Part shown: positions 16,703 to 25,155 of the stretch, one piece after another
How positions within the stretch are numbered: the stretch's first letter is position 1
How the letters are laid out: each line of letters opens with the position of its first letter
Assembly: GCA_021828105.1 (NCBI GenBank)
Contig: JAKATG010000015.1
Coordinates: 124,001-188,000, forward strand
DNA length: 64,000 nucleotides
Origin: Taklimakanibacter sp021828105
GTDB lineage: Bacteria > Pseudomonadota > Alphaproteobacteria > Rhizobiales > Aestuariivirgaceae
Reading direction: 5' to 3'
Made by a program: the position numbers and the translations under genes
Notes under the pieces: generated by a model
The model's input: the letters and a program-made list of their open reading frames with translations, nothing else
Databases searched by the model: none
What the model was told of the DNA's origin: nothing

Positions 16703-16848
16703 AACATCGGAGGCGACTCGTCTCGTATGCGAGAGCCCTGGGGTGCGGGGAGCCCTAGGTTTTTCGCTGGAATCCTTCTCGCAAAATAATCCTTTGATTT
16801 GTGCTAGGCTTACCTATCTGTAACGTCGCTTTTTGGAGGGCGGCGGAT

Positions 16849-17583
16849 ATGGCTAATGCCAAATCCAATGCGCCGGTGAAGACCGGCGCGGCACAAACCG
16901 AGATTTCGGCCGCGGAGGATGTCTCGTCCTTTCTCGAGCAGGTGAAGCGCATGCCGCCGGCCGAGAAGCGCGCCGGCGAGCGCGGCCGGCTGATCTTCGC
17001 CATGGATGCGACCATGAGCCGGCAGCCGACCTGGGACCACGCCCTGCAGATCCAGAGCGAGATGTTCCTCGAGACGGAGAGGATCGGCGGCCTCGACGTC
17101 CAACTGGTCTATTTCCGCGGCTTCAACGAGTGCCGGGCCTCCAAATGGGCGAGCGAGCCTTCCGCTTTGGCGCGGATGATGACCGGTGTCGACTGCCGGG
17201 GCGGCAACACCCAGATCGGCAAGGTGCTGAGCCACATCCGCCGCGCCGCAAGCGAAGGCCGGATCAATGCGGCGGTCTATGTCGGCGACGCCATGGAGGA
17301 GAATGTCGACAGCCTGTGCCAGACGGCGGGCGAGATCGGGCTTCTCAACGTGCCGCTCTTCATGTTCCAAGAAGGCAATGACGGCGTGACCCGCGAGGCC
17401 TATCGCGAGATCGCGCGATTGACGCGCGGCGCCTATTTCCGTCTCGATGCCGCCTCCGCAAGGCAGCTGCGCGAGCTCCTGGCCGCGGTCGCGGTCTATG
17501 CCGCGGGCGGGCGCCAGGCGCTGGCCGACCATTCGAAAGAGAAGGGGGGAACCGCTCGCCTTCTCCTCGAACAATTGCGATAA
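16849..17583 (+). CDS. VWA-domain-like protein
   Basis: ATG 16849 is chosen because GGAGGG lies eight bases upstream; an in-frame start 48 bases earlier has none. The 244-residue protein has a charged N-terminal helix region (about 1-60), then a von Willebrand factor A-like fold with IFAMDATMS, a D-x-T-x-S MIDAS-type metal site, and downstream GGNTQIGKVL and YVGDAMEENV that would complete the site. No signal peptide is seen. The stop is six bases before a J-domain membrane protein, and the two probably form one functional unit. The role is unknown. Confidence 0.75.
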   Translation: MANAKSNAPVKTGAAQTEISAAEDVSSFLEQVKRMPPAEKRAGERGRLIFAMDATMSRQPTWDHALQIQSEMFLETERIGGLDVQLVYFRGFNECRASKWASEPSALARMMTGVDCRGGNTQIGKVLSHIRRAASEGRINAAVYVGDAMEENVDSLCQTAGEIGLLNVPLFMFQEGNDGVTREAYREIARLTRGAYFRLDAASARQLRELLAAVAVYAAGGRQALADHSKEKGGTARLLLEQLR

Positions 17584-17589
17584 TCGCCT

Positions 17590-18282
17590 ATGCTAAATCT
17601 CGTGATTGCGCTGGTGATCGCTTTCGGCGGCTATTGGCTGTTGCGCCAGTTCGTCTCGACACCGGCCACCCAGGTCGCGGGCGTCGCCCGCAAGGCGGGC
17701 GGCTTCGCCCTCATCGCCATAGCCGGCTTCCTCACTTTGCGCGGCGCCTTCAACGCCGCCATCCCGCTTTTCGTGCTGGGCGTGGGGCTGCTCGGAAAAT
17801 CCGGCCTGTTCCCCGGCGGCTTTCCCTGGGAACGGAAATCGGCCGGCCAGCGCTCGCGTGTCGCGACGAGCCTGCTCGCCATGGAACTCGATCACGATAC
17901 CGGGCGCATGGAGGGAACCGTGCTGGCCGGGCCGCTCAAGGGCCGCCTCCTATCCTCGCTGAGCAATGACGAGTTGAAAGCGCTTCATCAGCAATGCACC
18001 GCCGTCAGAGACCAGAGCCGGCCCTTGCTCGAAGCCTGGCTCGACCGCAGCAAGGCGGGTTGGCGCGAGGCCTGGAACACGGGGCCGGGCAATGGCTCGG
18101 CCACATTGTCGGGCAAGATGAGCCGGGCCGAGGCTCTGGCCGTGCTGGGTCTGAAGGAGGGCGCCACACCGGATGACATCCGTGCCGCGCATCGCCGGCT
18201 GATGAAGGAGTTCCATCCCGACCGCGGCGGCTCGGATTATCTCGCCGCCAAGATCAACCAGGCGAAGGACGTGCTGCTTTAG
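17590..18282 (+). CDS. Membrane-anchored J-domain protein
   Basis: The 230-residue protein starts with a transmembrane segment (about residues 2-15), has a second hydrophobic region (about 37-70), and ends in a J-domain (about 178-230) with the essential HPD motif in EFHPDRGG. This architecture, with the J-domain last, resembles DnaJ-like membrane proteins of alphaproteobacteria related to mitochondrial TIM14. It should recruit DnaK to the inner membrane. It follows the VWA-like gene by six bases and converges with the carboxypeptidase gene, overlapping by four bases. Confidence 0.85.
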   Translation: MLNLVIALVIAFGGYWLLRQFVSTPATQVAGVARKAGGFALIAIAGFLTLRGAFNAAIPLFVLGVGLLGKSGLFPGGFPWERKSAGQRSRVATSLLAMELDHDTGRMEGTVLAGPLKGRLLSSLSNDELKALHQQCTAVRDQSRPLLEAWLDRSKAGWREAWNTGPGNGSATLSGKMSRAEALAVLGLKEGATPDDIRAAHRRLMKEFHPDRGGSDYLAAKINQAKDVLL

Positions 18283-19769
18283 CCTTCCGGTGCCAGCGTC
18301 GCGCAGTCGACGCCCTTGCGCGACAGCGTCCTGCAGGCGCGCTTGGCGGTGCTGGCGCTGAAGCCTGACATGCGGGCGCGGAACACCGTCTCCTCGCCCT
18401 TCTTCACCTCGACGGTGAAGGCCTGCTTCTTGGCGAAGAGCTTGGGACTCACTTTACGCGCCTTGTAGAGGGCGTCCTGGGCCGCCTCTTTCGTCGGATA
18501 GGCGCCGAGCTGGATGTTCCAGGTGGACGAGACCGAGGCGACGATGACCTGGCCGCCTGACGTGTCGCCGGGCTTTTTGACCTTGAAGGGCAGGTCGGCC
18601 GGCAGAGAGGCGCCGACCGGCGCCACCGAGGCGAGTTGCTGCGGTTGGCTGTCGGGATTGGCGACCTCGCCGGAGACGCGGGCAAGGTCGGCCTGATCGG
18701 CATTCACCGTGGCATATGTCGTGCCCGGCAGGTTGGCGGCGGTCTCGGCCTGTTCCGCCAGTTCCTCATTGTCGAAACCGGCCGTATCGCCCTCAGGCTC
18801 CGCCGCCTGGTCAGGCGCCTTGCCGGTGCGCCGCGTCTTCACACGCTTGGCGATCGCTTCCTGATCGGGTTCGTCGGTCTCGGCGACCTTCACTTCCGTT
18901 TCGGTCAGGCGCGGGCTCGTGCCTTCGACGGCGGAAGCGAGCGTGGCACCACCGGTGCATTTGGGGAACGCCTTGTTGAGCATCGCGATCATGTAATTGT
19001 CGCGGGCGCGCCCCGTGCGGCCGCCCATGACGACGCCGATGATGCGCTTGTCGCCGCGCCGGGCCGAGGTCGTGAGATTGAAGCCGGACGCCCTGATATA
19101 GCCGGTCTTGATGCCGTCGGTGCCTTCGAAACGGCGGAGCAGCCGGTTATGGGTGCGGATCGTGCGCTTGCCGAACTGGAACGAGCTGGTGCGGAAATAG
19201 GGATAATATTGCGGGAAGTCGCGCTGCACCCTGAGGCTCAGGGTGGCCATGTCGCGCGCCGTCGTGACCTGCTTGGGATCGGGGAGCCCGGAGGCGTTGC
19301 GGAACGTGGTGCGCGACATGCCGAGCTGCCGCGCCGTCTCGGTCATGCGCCGGGCGAAAGCGGATTCGCTGCCTTCGATGTGCTCGCCCACCGCCACCGC
19401 CACGTCATTGGCCGAGAGCGTGATGAGCGCCTTGATCGCGTCTCCGACGCTGACCGTCTGGCCGGCTTTGACGCCGAGCTTGGTCGGCGGCCGGCCGGCG
19501 GCATAGCGCGAGACCGTGATGCGGCTATCGAGGGTGAGGCGGCCCGCCTTCATTTCCTGGAACAGGATATAGAGCGTCATCACCTTGGTGAGGGAAGCGG
19601 GATGGCGCAGTCCGTCGGCATCGCTCGAGAACAGGATGTCGCCGGTCCTCGCGTCAACCGCGAGGGCTGAGAACTTGGCCCTGGCCGCCGCCGGATCGAT
19701 GCCACCTGCGCTCACGGCAAGAACCAGCGCGAGGCTGACCATCATGCGGCGAAGGGCAGTCAACAGCAT
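18279..19769 (-). CDS. D-alanyl-D-alanine carboxypeptidase with C-terminal SPOR domain
   Basis: This penicillin-binding protein of the PBP5/6 type trims the terminal D-Ala from peptidoglycan stem peptides in the periplasm. All three catalytic motifs are present: SLTK (RHPASLTKVMT), SAN (LSANDVAVA) and KTG (DGIKTGY). After a long Pro/Gln/Asp-rich linker, a SPOR domain (WNIQLGAYPTKEAAQ onward) should bind septal denuded glycan. A signal peptide precedes KFSALAVD. ATG 19769 is chosen with GGGGA seven bases upstream; a TTG two codons earlier is less likely. There is no C-terminal amphipathic anchor. Confidence 0.92.
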   Translation of the reverse strand: MLLTALRRMMVSLALVLAVSAGGIDPAAARAKFSALAVDARTGDILFSSDADGLRHPASLTKVMTLYILFQEMKAGRLTLDSRITVSRYAAGRPPTKLGVKAGQTVSVGDAIKALITLSANDVAVAVGEHIEGSESAFARRMTETARQLGMSRTTFRNASGLPDPKQVTTARDMATLSLRVQRDFPQYYPYFRTSSFQFGKRTIRTHNRLLRRFEGTDGIKTGYIRASGFNLTTSARRGDKRIIGVVMGGRTGRARDNYMIAMLNKAFPKCTGGATLASAVEGTSPRLTETEVKVAETDEPDQEAIAKRVKTRRTGKAPDQAAEPEGDTAGFDNEELAEQAETAANLPGTTYATVNADQADLARVSGEVANPDSQPQQLASVAPVGASLPADLPFKVKKPGDTSGGQVIVASVSSTWNIQLGAYPTKEAAQDALYKARKVSPKLFAKKQAFTVEVKKGEETVFRARMSGFSASTAKRACRTLSRKGVDCATLAPEG

Positions 19770-19969
19770 CTTCAATTCCCCTGAGGCGGATCGAGTCCGC
19801 TCCCTTTACCCATTCTTACATTACTCGGCGATGAAAATCGGATGAATTTTCATACCGTCAACTTTCGGCTTTTAATCCTAGTCCGGTCGCAGCCGATTGC
19901 CGGAGGCGATTTTCGCTCCGTCGTGCTTACTATTTTGTAAAACTGCAAAATTTCGCAGCTAGGATAAAA

Positions 19970-20018
19970 TTGTGCACTGCAAAATAAATCTTGACACTCA
20001 TTGTGCACTGCATATATT
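19970..20018 (+). promoter_or_regulatory. Phasin promoter with repeated TTGTGCACTGCA boxes
   Basis: A sigma-70-type promoter is visible: TTGACA (19991-19996), 16-base spacer, TATATT (20013-20018). The 12-base word TTGTGCACTGCA occurs twice, at 19970-19981 and 20001-20012, exactly 31 bases apart; the second copy abuts the -10 box. A related CTGCAAAAT lies at 19943. PhaR repressors of polyhydroxyalkanoate genes are known to bind CTGC-rich sites near phasin promoters, so this is a good operator candidate (inference). Confidence 0.7.
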
Positions 20019-20071
20019 GCCCTGCATCAAAGTTGAGTAACTGACCCCATTCACCCCAGGAGATTTCCTCA

Positions 20072-20416
20072 ATGATCAAGTCGTTCGAAGATTTCCAGTC
20101 TTTCGGCAAGGACAGCGTCGACACCTATGTCGCTTCCGCCACCGCCTTAAGCAAGGGCTTCCAGACGATCACGGCCGAAGCCGTCGATTTCTCGCGCAAG
20201 TCCTTCGAGCGCGGCACTGAAGCCTTCGAGAAGGCGTCCTCGGCCAAGTCCTTCGACAAGGCTCTCGAGGTCCAGCAGGCCTATGCCAAGGAGGCCTATG
20301 AGGCGTTCCTCGGCCAGATGAACAAGTTCGGCGAGCTCTATCTCGCCGCCGCCAAGGAAGCTTATAAGCCCTTCGAGACGAAGCTCTCGGGCGTTGCGCC
20401 GAAAGTGACAAAGTAA
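20072..20416 (+). CDS. Phasin family protein
   Basis: The 114-residue, all-helical, Lys/Ala/Phe-rich protein has the phasin pattern: FEDFQSFGKDSVDTYV at the start, then amphipathic helices around KSFERGTEAFEKA and AFLGQMNKFGELYL. Phasins coat polyhydroxyalkanoate granules. AGGAG precedes the ATG. A strong promoter lies upstream and a hairpin terminator downstream, so this is a highly expressed single-gene unit. No phaC or phaR gene lies in the window. Confidence 0.88.
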   Translation: MIKSFEDFQSFGKDSVDTYVASATALSKGFQTITAEAVDFSRKSFERGTEAFEKASSAKSFDKALEVQQAYAKEAYEAFLGQMNKFGELYLAAAKEAYKPFETKLSGVAPKVTK

Positions 20417-20444
20417 GTCTGGATTTCAGTCTAGGCTTTTTGAG

Positions 20445-20471
20445 CCCGGGGACGCTCGTCTCCGGGTTTTT
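20445..20471 (+). terminator. Rho-independent terminator after the phasin gene
   Basis: CCCGGGGACG, loop CTC, CGTCTCCGGG, then TTTTTCTTTT. The stem has ten pairs including one G-U, followed by a U-run, about 30 bases after the phasin stop. Confidence 0.85.
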
Positions 20472-20492
20472 CTTTTCAAGGCGCAGGCTTTA

Positions 20493-20519
20493 TCCCGAAA
20501 AGTCTGCAACTTTTCGGGA
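20493..20519. repeat. Short palindrome, AAAGTCT-CAACTTT family, copy 1
   Basis: TCCCGAAAAGT, loop CTGCA, ACTTTTCGGGA: a perfect 11-pair stem between the phasin terminator and clpS. Its centre resembles the palindrome at 59142-59164, suggesting a dispersed rhizobial intergenic repeat. Confidence 0.6.
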
Positions 20520-20628
20520 GCCCGCTTTTGTGACGGTCCGCTGCCGAAAAATGCGGCCAATTGGTCTGTTTTTGGCTCCTCTCGGCAAGCCATGCGTCAG
20601 ATTTGAAGGCGTGACGCAAAATCGCCGC

Positions 20629-20654
20629 CTTTAACCTCTCCCATTTGACCCCAT
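20629..20654 (+). promoter_or_regulatory. Possible heat-shock (RpoH-type) promoter of clpS-clpA
   Basis: CTTTAA (20629-20634), 14 bases, CCCCAT (20649-20654), 21 bases before the clpS ATG. This resembles the sigma-32 pattern CTTGAA/CCCCAT with one mismatch. A TATAAT lies nearby (20662-20667) without a matching -35, so the assignment is tentative. Confidence 0.3.
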
Positions 20655-20675
20655 AGCGCATATATAATTGATCTC

Positions 20676-20999
20676 ATGGCCCAGCGAGACTCGAAACACG
20701 ACAACGGACAGACGGGCGTCATCACCAGGACGCAGCCCAAGACGAAGAAGCCGTCGCTCTACAAGGTCCTGCTTCTGAATGACGACTACACGCCCATGGA
20801 GTTCGTCATCGTCGTGCTGGAACGGTTCTTCAATAAGGGCAGGGACGAGGCCACCCGCATCATGCTGCATGTCCACCAGAAAGGGGTCGGCGTGTGCGGG
20901 GTATACACATTCGAGATAGCGGAAACCAAGGTCACGCAGGTCATGGACTTTGCACGCAAGCACCAACATCCGCTACAATGCACTATGGAAAAGGAATAG
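20676..20999 (+). CDS. clpS: ATP-dependent Clp protease adaptor ClpS
   Basis: The 107-residue adaptor delivers N-degron substrates to ClpA. Visible motifs are PSLYKVLLLNDDYTPMEFV (N-degron pocket and ClpA contact), RIMLHVHQKGVGVCG, and the closing YTFEIAETKVTQV. The N-terminal extension of about 25 residues is disordered and Lys-rich, as expected. The start of clpA follows 12 bases after the stop, the standard arrangement. Confidence 0.96.
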   Translation: MAQRDSKHDNGQTGVITRTQPKTKKPSLYKVLLLNDDYTPMEFVIVVLERFFNKGRDEATRIMLHVHQKGVGVCGVYTFEIAETKVTQVMDFARKHQHPLQCTMEKE

Positions 21000-21011
21000 G
21001 AGCTCAAGAGG

Positions 21012-23414
21012 GTGCCCACATTCTCCCGCAGTCTAGAGAAGGCTCTCCATCGCGCGCTCGCCATCGCCAATGAGCGTAGCCACGAATATGCGACGCTGGA
21101 GCATCTGCTTCTCGCTTTGACCGACGACAAGGACGCCGCTGCCGTCATGCGCGCCTGCAGCGTCGACATCAATATTTTGCGCCGCAATCTCGAGAGCTAT
21201 ATCGACAACGAGCTCGCCAATCTCATCGTCGACAATGTCAAGGAATCGAAGCCGACCGCGGGCTTCCAGCGCGTCATCCAGCGCGCCGTGATCCATGTCC
21301 AGTCCTCGGGGCGCGACGAGGTGACCGGCGCCAACGTGCTGGTCGCCATCTTCGCCGAGCGCGAGAGCCACGCCGCCTATTTCCTGCAGGAGCAGGACAT
21401 GACCCGCTACGACGCGGTCAATTACATCTCGCACGGCATCGCCAAGCGTGCCGGCCTTTCGGATTCGCGGCCTGCCCGCGGGGTCGAGCAGGACCAGCAG
21501 AACGGCGAGGGCGAGACCGGCGAAGGCAAGAAGAAGAACGAAGCCGATGCGCTCGAGGCCTATTGCGTCGACCTCAACAAGAAGGCGGCCGAAGGCCATG
21601 TCGATCCCCTGATCGGGCGCGAGCAGGAGGTCAACCGCACCATTCAGATCCTATGCCGGCGGCAGAAGAACAATCCGCTCTTCGTCGGCGACCCGGGTGT
21701 CGGCAAGACGGCGATCGCCGAAGGTCTGGCGCGCCGTATCGTCAACAATGAAGTTCCCGACGTGCTGAAGGATTGCACCATCTATCAGCTCGACATGGGC
21801 GCACTCCTTGCCGGCACGCGCTATCGCGGCGATTTCGAGGAGCGTCTCAAGGCGGTGATCAAGGAGATCGAGCGCCAGCCGGGCGCCATCATGTTCATCG
21901 ACGAGATCCACACGGTGATCGGGGCGGGCGCCACCTCGGGCGGCGCCATGGACGCCTCCAACCTGTTGAAGCCGGCGCTCGCCGGCGGCAACCTGCGCTG
22001 CATCGGCTCGACGACCTACAAGGAATACCGCCAGCATTTCGAGAAGGACAGGGCGCTGGTGCGCCGCTTCCAGAAGATCGACGTGAACGAGCCCTCGGTC
22101 GAGGATGCGGTGAAGATCCTGAAAGGCCTCAAGCCTTATTTCGAGGAGTTCCACAAGGTCCGCTACACCGACGACGCCATCGAGACGGCGGTGCAGCTCT
22201 CGGCGCGCTACATGAGCGACCGCAAGCTTCCCGACAAGGCGATCGACGTCATCGACGAGACCGGCGCCTCGCTGATGCTTCTGCCCGAGAACAAGCGCAA
22301 GACGGTGATCGGGGTTCCCGAGATCGAGGAAACCGTCGCCACCATGGCGCGCATCCCACAGAAGACCGTGTCCAAGGACGACGCGACGGTCTTGCGCGAG
22401 CTCGACAAGGAATTGAAGCGCATGGTCTTCGGCCAGGACAAGGCCATTGGGGCGCTGGCGGGCGCCATCAAGCTCGCCCGCGCCGGCCTGCGCGAGCCAG
22501 AGAAGCCGATCGGCTGCTACCTGTTCTCAGGCCCGACCGGCGTCGGCAAGACCGAGGTTGCCAAGCGCCTCGCCGACGTCCTGGGCGTCAAGCTCATACG
22601 CTTCGACATGTCGGAATATATGGAACGCCATTCGGTCTCGCGCCTGATCGGCGCGCCTCCGGGCTATGTCGGCTTCGACCAGGGCGGCCTCCTGACCGAC
22701 GGCGTCGACCAGAACCCCTATTGCGTGCTGCTGCTCGACGAGATCGAGAAGGCGCATCCCGATCTGTTCAACATCCTCCTGCAGGTGATGGATCACGGCA
22801 AGCTCACCGACCATAACGGCAAGACGGTCGAGTTCCGCAACACGATCCTGATCATGACCACCAATGCGGGCGCCCAGGATCTGGCCAAGGCCGCCTTCGG
22901 CTTCACCCGCACGGTGCGCGAAGGCGACGACCAGGAAGCGATCAACCGGATGTTCTCGCCCGAGTTCCGCAACCGGCTCGATGCCACCATCGCCTTCGAC
23001 CACTTGCCGCCCGAAGTCGTGCGCAAGGTCGTCGAGAAATTCGTCCTCCAGCTCGAGGCGCAGCTCTCCGAGCGCCAGGTCAATATCGAGCTCTCCGAGG
23101 AAGCGGGGAACTGGCTGGCCGAGAAGGGCTACGACCAGCAGATGGGTGCTCGTCCGCTGGCGCGCATCATCCAGGAATATGTCAAGAAGCCGCTCGCCGA
23201 CGAGGTCCTGTTCGGCAAGCTGGCCAAGGGCGGCACGGTACGCGTGCTCTTTGAGAAGGGCGAGGACGGCGAAGGCAAACTGCACTTCCAGTATCTCGGC
23301 CGCGACGAGGAGAAAGCCTTGCCCAAGCCTCCCGACCGCAAGGCGCTGACCCAGCGCAAGTCGGGCACGCCCCGGCCGCGCAAGACACCGAAGAAGAAAG
23401 AAAAGCTGAATTGA
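21012..23414 (+). CDS. clpA: ATP-dependent Clp protease ATP-binding subunit ClpA
   Basis: The 800-residue AAA+ unfoldase has an N-domain beginning PTFSRSLEKALHRAL (about 1-145), a first ATPase module with Walker A GDPGVGKT, Walker B IMFIDEIH, and a second module with Walker A GPTGVGKT, Walker B CVLLLDEIEKAHP, and an arginine-finger region FSPEFRNRLD. It unfolds substrates for the ClpP chamber. Start is GTG at 21012, aligned with the conserved family N-terminus; the ribosome site (GGAGCTCAAGAGG) is weakly placed. The C-terminal end is Lys/Arg-rich (RPRKTPKKKEK), longer than in E. coli. Confidence 0.96.
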   Translation: MPTFSRSLEKALHRALAIANERSHEYATLEHLLLALTDDKDAAAVMRACSVDINILRRNLESYIDNELANLIVDNVKESKPTAGFQRVIQRAVIHVQSSGRDEVTGANVLVAIFAERESHAAYFLQEQDMTRYDAVNYISHGIAKRAGLSDSRPARGVEQDQQNGEGETGEGKKKNEADALEAYCVDLNKKAAEGHVDPLIGREQEVNRTIQILCRRQKNNPLFVGDPGVGKTAIAEGLARRIVNNEVPDVLKDCTIYQLDMGALLAGTRYRGDFEERLKAVIKEIERQPGAIMFIDEIHTVIGAGATSGGAMDASNLLKPALAGGNLRCIGSTTYKEYRQHFEKDRALVRRFQKIDVNEPSVEDAVKILKGLKPYFEEFHKVRYTDDAIETAVQLSARYMSDRKLPDKAIDVIDETGASLMLLPENKRKTVIGVPEIEETVATMARIPQKTVSKDDATVLRELDKELKRMVFGQDKAIGALAGAIKLARAGLREPEKPIGCYLFSGPTGVGKTEVAKRLADVLGVKLIRFDMSEYMERHSVSRLIGAPPGYVGFDQGGLLTDGVDQNPYCVLLLDEIEKAHPDLFNILLQVMDHGKLTDHNGKTVEFRNTILIMTTNAGAQDLAKAAFGFTRTVREGDDQEAINRMFSPEFRNRLDATIAFDHLPPEVVRKVVEKFVLQLEAQLSERQVNIELSEEAGNWLAEKGYDQQMGARPLARIIQEYVKKPLADEVLFGKLAKGGTVRVLFEKGEDGEGKLHFQYLGRDEEKALPKPPDRKALTQRKSGTPRPRKTPKKKEKLN

Positions 23415-23433
23415 ACTGAAAGCTCTGAAAAAA

Positions 23434-23468
23434 GCCTCTGGCGAAGCTTTCGCCGGGGGCTTTGTTGT
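23434..23468 (+). terminator. Hairpin terminator after clpA
   Basis: GCCTCTGGCGAA ... TTCGCCGGGGGC forms a stem with small mismatches, preceded by AAAAAA and followed by TTTGTTGTTT, 20 bases after the clpA stop. Confidence 0.75.
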
Positions 23469-23613
23469 TTCAGCAAAGGCCAGCAGACGGGAGTTGGCCG
23501 TGCCATCAGCGACCGTAAATTAGGCCGTGAACCCATGTCAAAGGTATAAATGGTGGCCGTCGCTAGTTCCCGGCGCTGACACATGCTTGTCAGCTTGAGT
23601 TGCCAGATCGATG

Positions 23614-23823
23614 CTAGTCTGGCGGAGGCTCAGTAATCAGCGGCGCCGGATGTCCGTCATCGCAAACACAGCTACCCCTCTTCCCACCCTCGGGGTCCGG
23701 CACGTAGGCATAGAGACGGCATTTGTTGCAGACAATCCATTGCCGTTGCGGGTCACCATCCTTCAACCACTCGTGTCGACAGCCAAAACCCGAGATCACC
23801 AGCCGGAGAAGAGTGTTGAACAT
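23614..23823 (-). CDS. Small CxxC protein of unknown function
   Basis: The 69-residue protein contains a VCNKC pair and a later SCVCDD pair, plus an early GCRHEW, giving a plausible Zn-binding four-Cys site. It starts 21 bases after the stop of another Zn-ribbon protein on the same strand, with GGGGA before the ATG. The C-terminus is Pro-rich (PLITEPPPD). I do not recognise the family. The paired Cys spacing makes a chance frame unlikely. An opposite-strand frame is judged a shadow. Confidence 0.55.
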   Translation of the reverse strand: MFNTLLRLVISGFGCRHEWLKDGDPQRQWIVCNKCRLYAYVPDPEGGKRGSCVCDDGHPAPLITEPPPD

Positions 23824-23844
23824 CTGTTCCCCGCCATAATCGGT

Positions 23845-24171
23845 TCAGGGATACTCTGCCCCGCACTGGGCACACTGATAGCTTTCGGGTTTGGCGCCCG
23901 GTCGAAGAAGAGAGATTTCCCCCCGGACGATCCAGCAATGAGGACACTTCGGGTCGGCATCGCTATAAGGCCGATAACCGGCAAAGCGCATCAGCGCCTG
24001 GCCACAATTTTCAGCCTCGGACCGAATTTCCTCGAGTTCGGCTCTTTCAGCATCGCTAATGCTCCTGCGACCCTCAAGCCGTCCGATCTCGGCGGATAGT
24101 TCTACGCGGCGAACAGTTTGGCTGCTCGCTAGTTTCGCGGCCTTTGTGAGTAGCAAACCGGGGAGTTTCAT
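23845..24171 (-). CDS. Small zinc-ribbon protein of unknown function
   Basis: The 108-residue protein has a helical N-terminal half with a coiled-coil look (LSAEIGRLEGRRSISDAERAE), then a C-terminal zinc ribbon made of CPHC near residue 78 and CAQC near residue 100. This helix-plus-ribbon design suggests a nucleic-acid or protein-binding role, but no family is recognised. Together with the gene at 23614 it may extend the hsp20 operon or be a separate two-gene unit. Confidence 0.55.
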   Translation of the reverse strand: MKLPGLLLTKAAKLASSQTVRRVELSAEIGRLEGRRSISDAERAELEEIRSEAENCGQALMRFAGYRPYSDADPKCPHCWIVRGEISLLRPGAKPESYQCAQCGAEYP

Positions 24172-24274
24172 GATTTCACGTTGGAATGAACAGGCCCGCC
24201 GCCCTCAGAAGCGACGGCTGGCCCGACTCCTGTGCTGCTTACCGGGGGCGATCTACGGACAGCAATTGGGTTGA

Positions 24275-24601
24275 TCAAAGAATATCGCTCTGTCTCATCA
24301 ATCGCCGATAAGACGGCGTGCGCTTCATTCCCTTGCGAGCGCTCTCATCCAGCTCCTTGAGCGCATCCATAATGTCGTCGAAGGTAACCGTTGCGCCGGC
24401 GGGTGATCTTCGCAAGCCCGGGGTGGCTTCGACTGCACATGCGTCAGAGGCCCAGGACGCCAGGATGGCCCGCTTTTCGTTTATCGTCAGATCCAGGTCG
24501 CAAACGACCTCTTGCGGATGTGAGAATGCGTCAGCTGGCTCCAGGATGTCGTCCAGGTTCAGCTCGCACGGTATCCTTCGGGCGGAAACAAACCCTCGCA
24601 T
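24275..24601 (-). CDS. Conserved hypothetical protein downstream of hsp20
   Basis: The 108-residue soluble protein carries the block LTINEKRAILASWASDACAVE, split here as EKRAILASWASDA and CAVE, which I recall in rhizobial proteins of unknown function found beside stress genes. HPQEVV precedes it and a FDDIMDALKELDE helix follows. GGGAGG lies six bases before the ATG, and the gene begins 12 bases after the hsp20 stop, so it is the second gene of that operon and should be heat-induced with it. Confidence 0.75.
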   Translation of the reverse strand: MRGFVSARRIPCELNLDDILEPADAFSHPQEVVCDLDLTINEKRAILASWASDACAVEATPGLRRSPAGATVTFDDIMDALKELDESARKGMKRTPSYRRLMRQSDIL

Positions 24602-24613
24602 AGCCGCCCTCCC

Positions 24614-25054
24614 TCAATTGATGAGTTTGGCTGAGGCTCCGCCGTTTATTGCTATTTTTCGTGGCTTCGCCGCTTCTGGAACATCCTGGTGAAGTTCGAT
24701 TTCGAGAATGCCGTTTTCATAGGCGGCGCCTCGCACTTCGACATGATCAGCCAGGCTGAATTGCCGCTCGAAACTTCGGGCAGATATGCCTTCGTACAAA
24801 TACTGCCGCTTTTCGTCGGTCTTCTTGTGACCCGAGACGGTCACGAGGTTCTGCTTGGCGGTGATGGCCAGTTCATCCTCCGAGAAGCCAGCGAGAGCCA
24901 GGCGGATTGCGTAGGTCGAATCGTCCTTGCGAACGATATCGTAGGGCGGAAAGCCGCCTTCCTCGTTGAATCTTTGGGCTTCGTTGATGAGATTGAAGAG
25001 AGGTTCAAAGCCAACGCTTGAACGGGAGAAAGTTGAGAAGTCGTAGTTGCGCAT
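24614..25054 (-). CDS. Small heat-shock protein (Hsp20/IbpA class)
   Basis: The 146-residue chaperone has the alpha-crystallin domain (about residues 35-125): PPYDIVRKDDSTYAI, LAGFSEDEL, VTVSGHKK, and the closing A-YENGILEIEL. The C-terminal I-x-I type anchor is KIAING. It binds unfolding proteins in the cytoplasm. ATG 25054 is chosen because GGAGG sits eight bases upstream; the longer frame would place this site inside the coding region. The 5' leader looks like a ROSE thermosensor (see that entry), the usual control of rhizobial hsp genes. Confidence 0.93.
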   Translation of the reverse strand: MRNYDFSTFSRSSVGFEPLFNLINEAQRFNEEGGFPPYDIVRKDDSTYAIRLALAGFSEDELAITAKQNLVTVSGHKKTDEKRQYLYEGISARSFERQFSLADHVEVRGAAYENGILEIELHQDVPEAAKPRKIAINGGASAKLIN

Positions 25055-25150
25055 AGCCACATCCTCCATTGAGCAACATGGGTACGAGCAGCGCATCGGG
25101 ATTAACGCCGATGCCCGCACCGGATCTGAATACCCCTACGACCCGGCGAA
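25055..25150 (-). promoter_or_regulatory. ROSE-like RNA thermometer in the hsp20 leader
   Basis: Read on the minus strand, the leader ends UUGCUC-AAU-GGAGGA just before AUG (TTGCTC at 25076-25071, GGAGGA at 25067-25062). UU(G)CUC pairs with GAGGA when the G is bulged, exactly the ROSE feature that hides the ribosome site at low temperature. A second hairpin (GCATCGG ... CCGATGC, 25093-25114) lies upstream, as in known multi-stem ROSE elements. Family knowledge: ROSE controls small heat-shock genes in rhizobia. Confidence 0.7.
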
Positions 25151-25155
25151 ATTTG

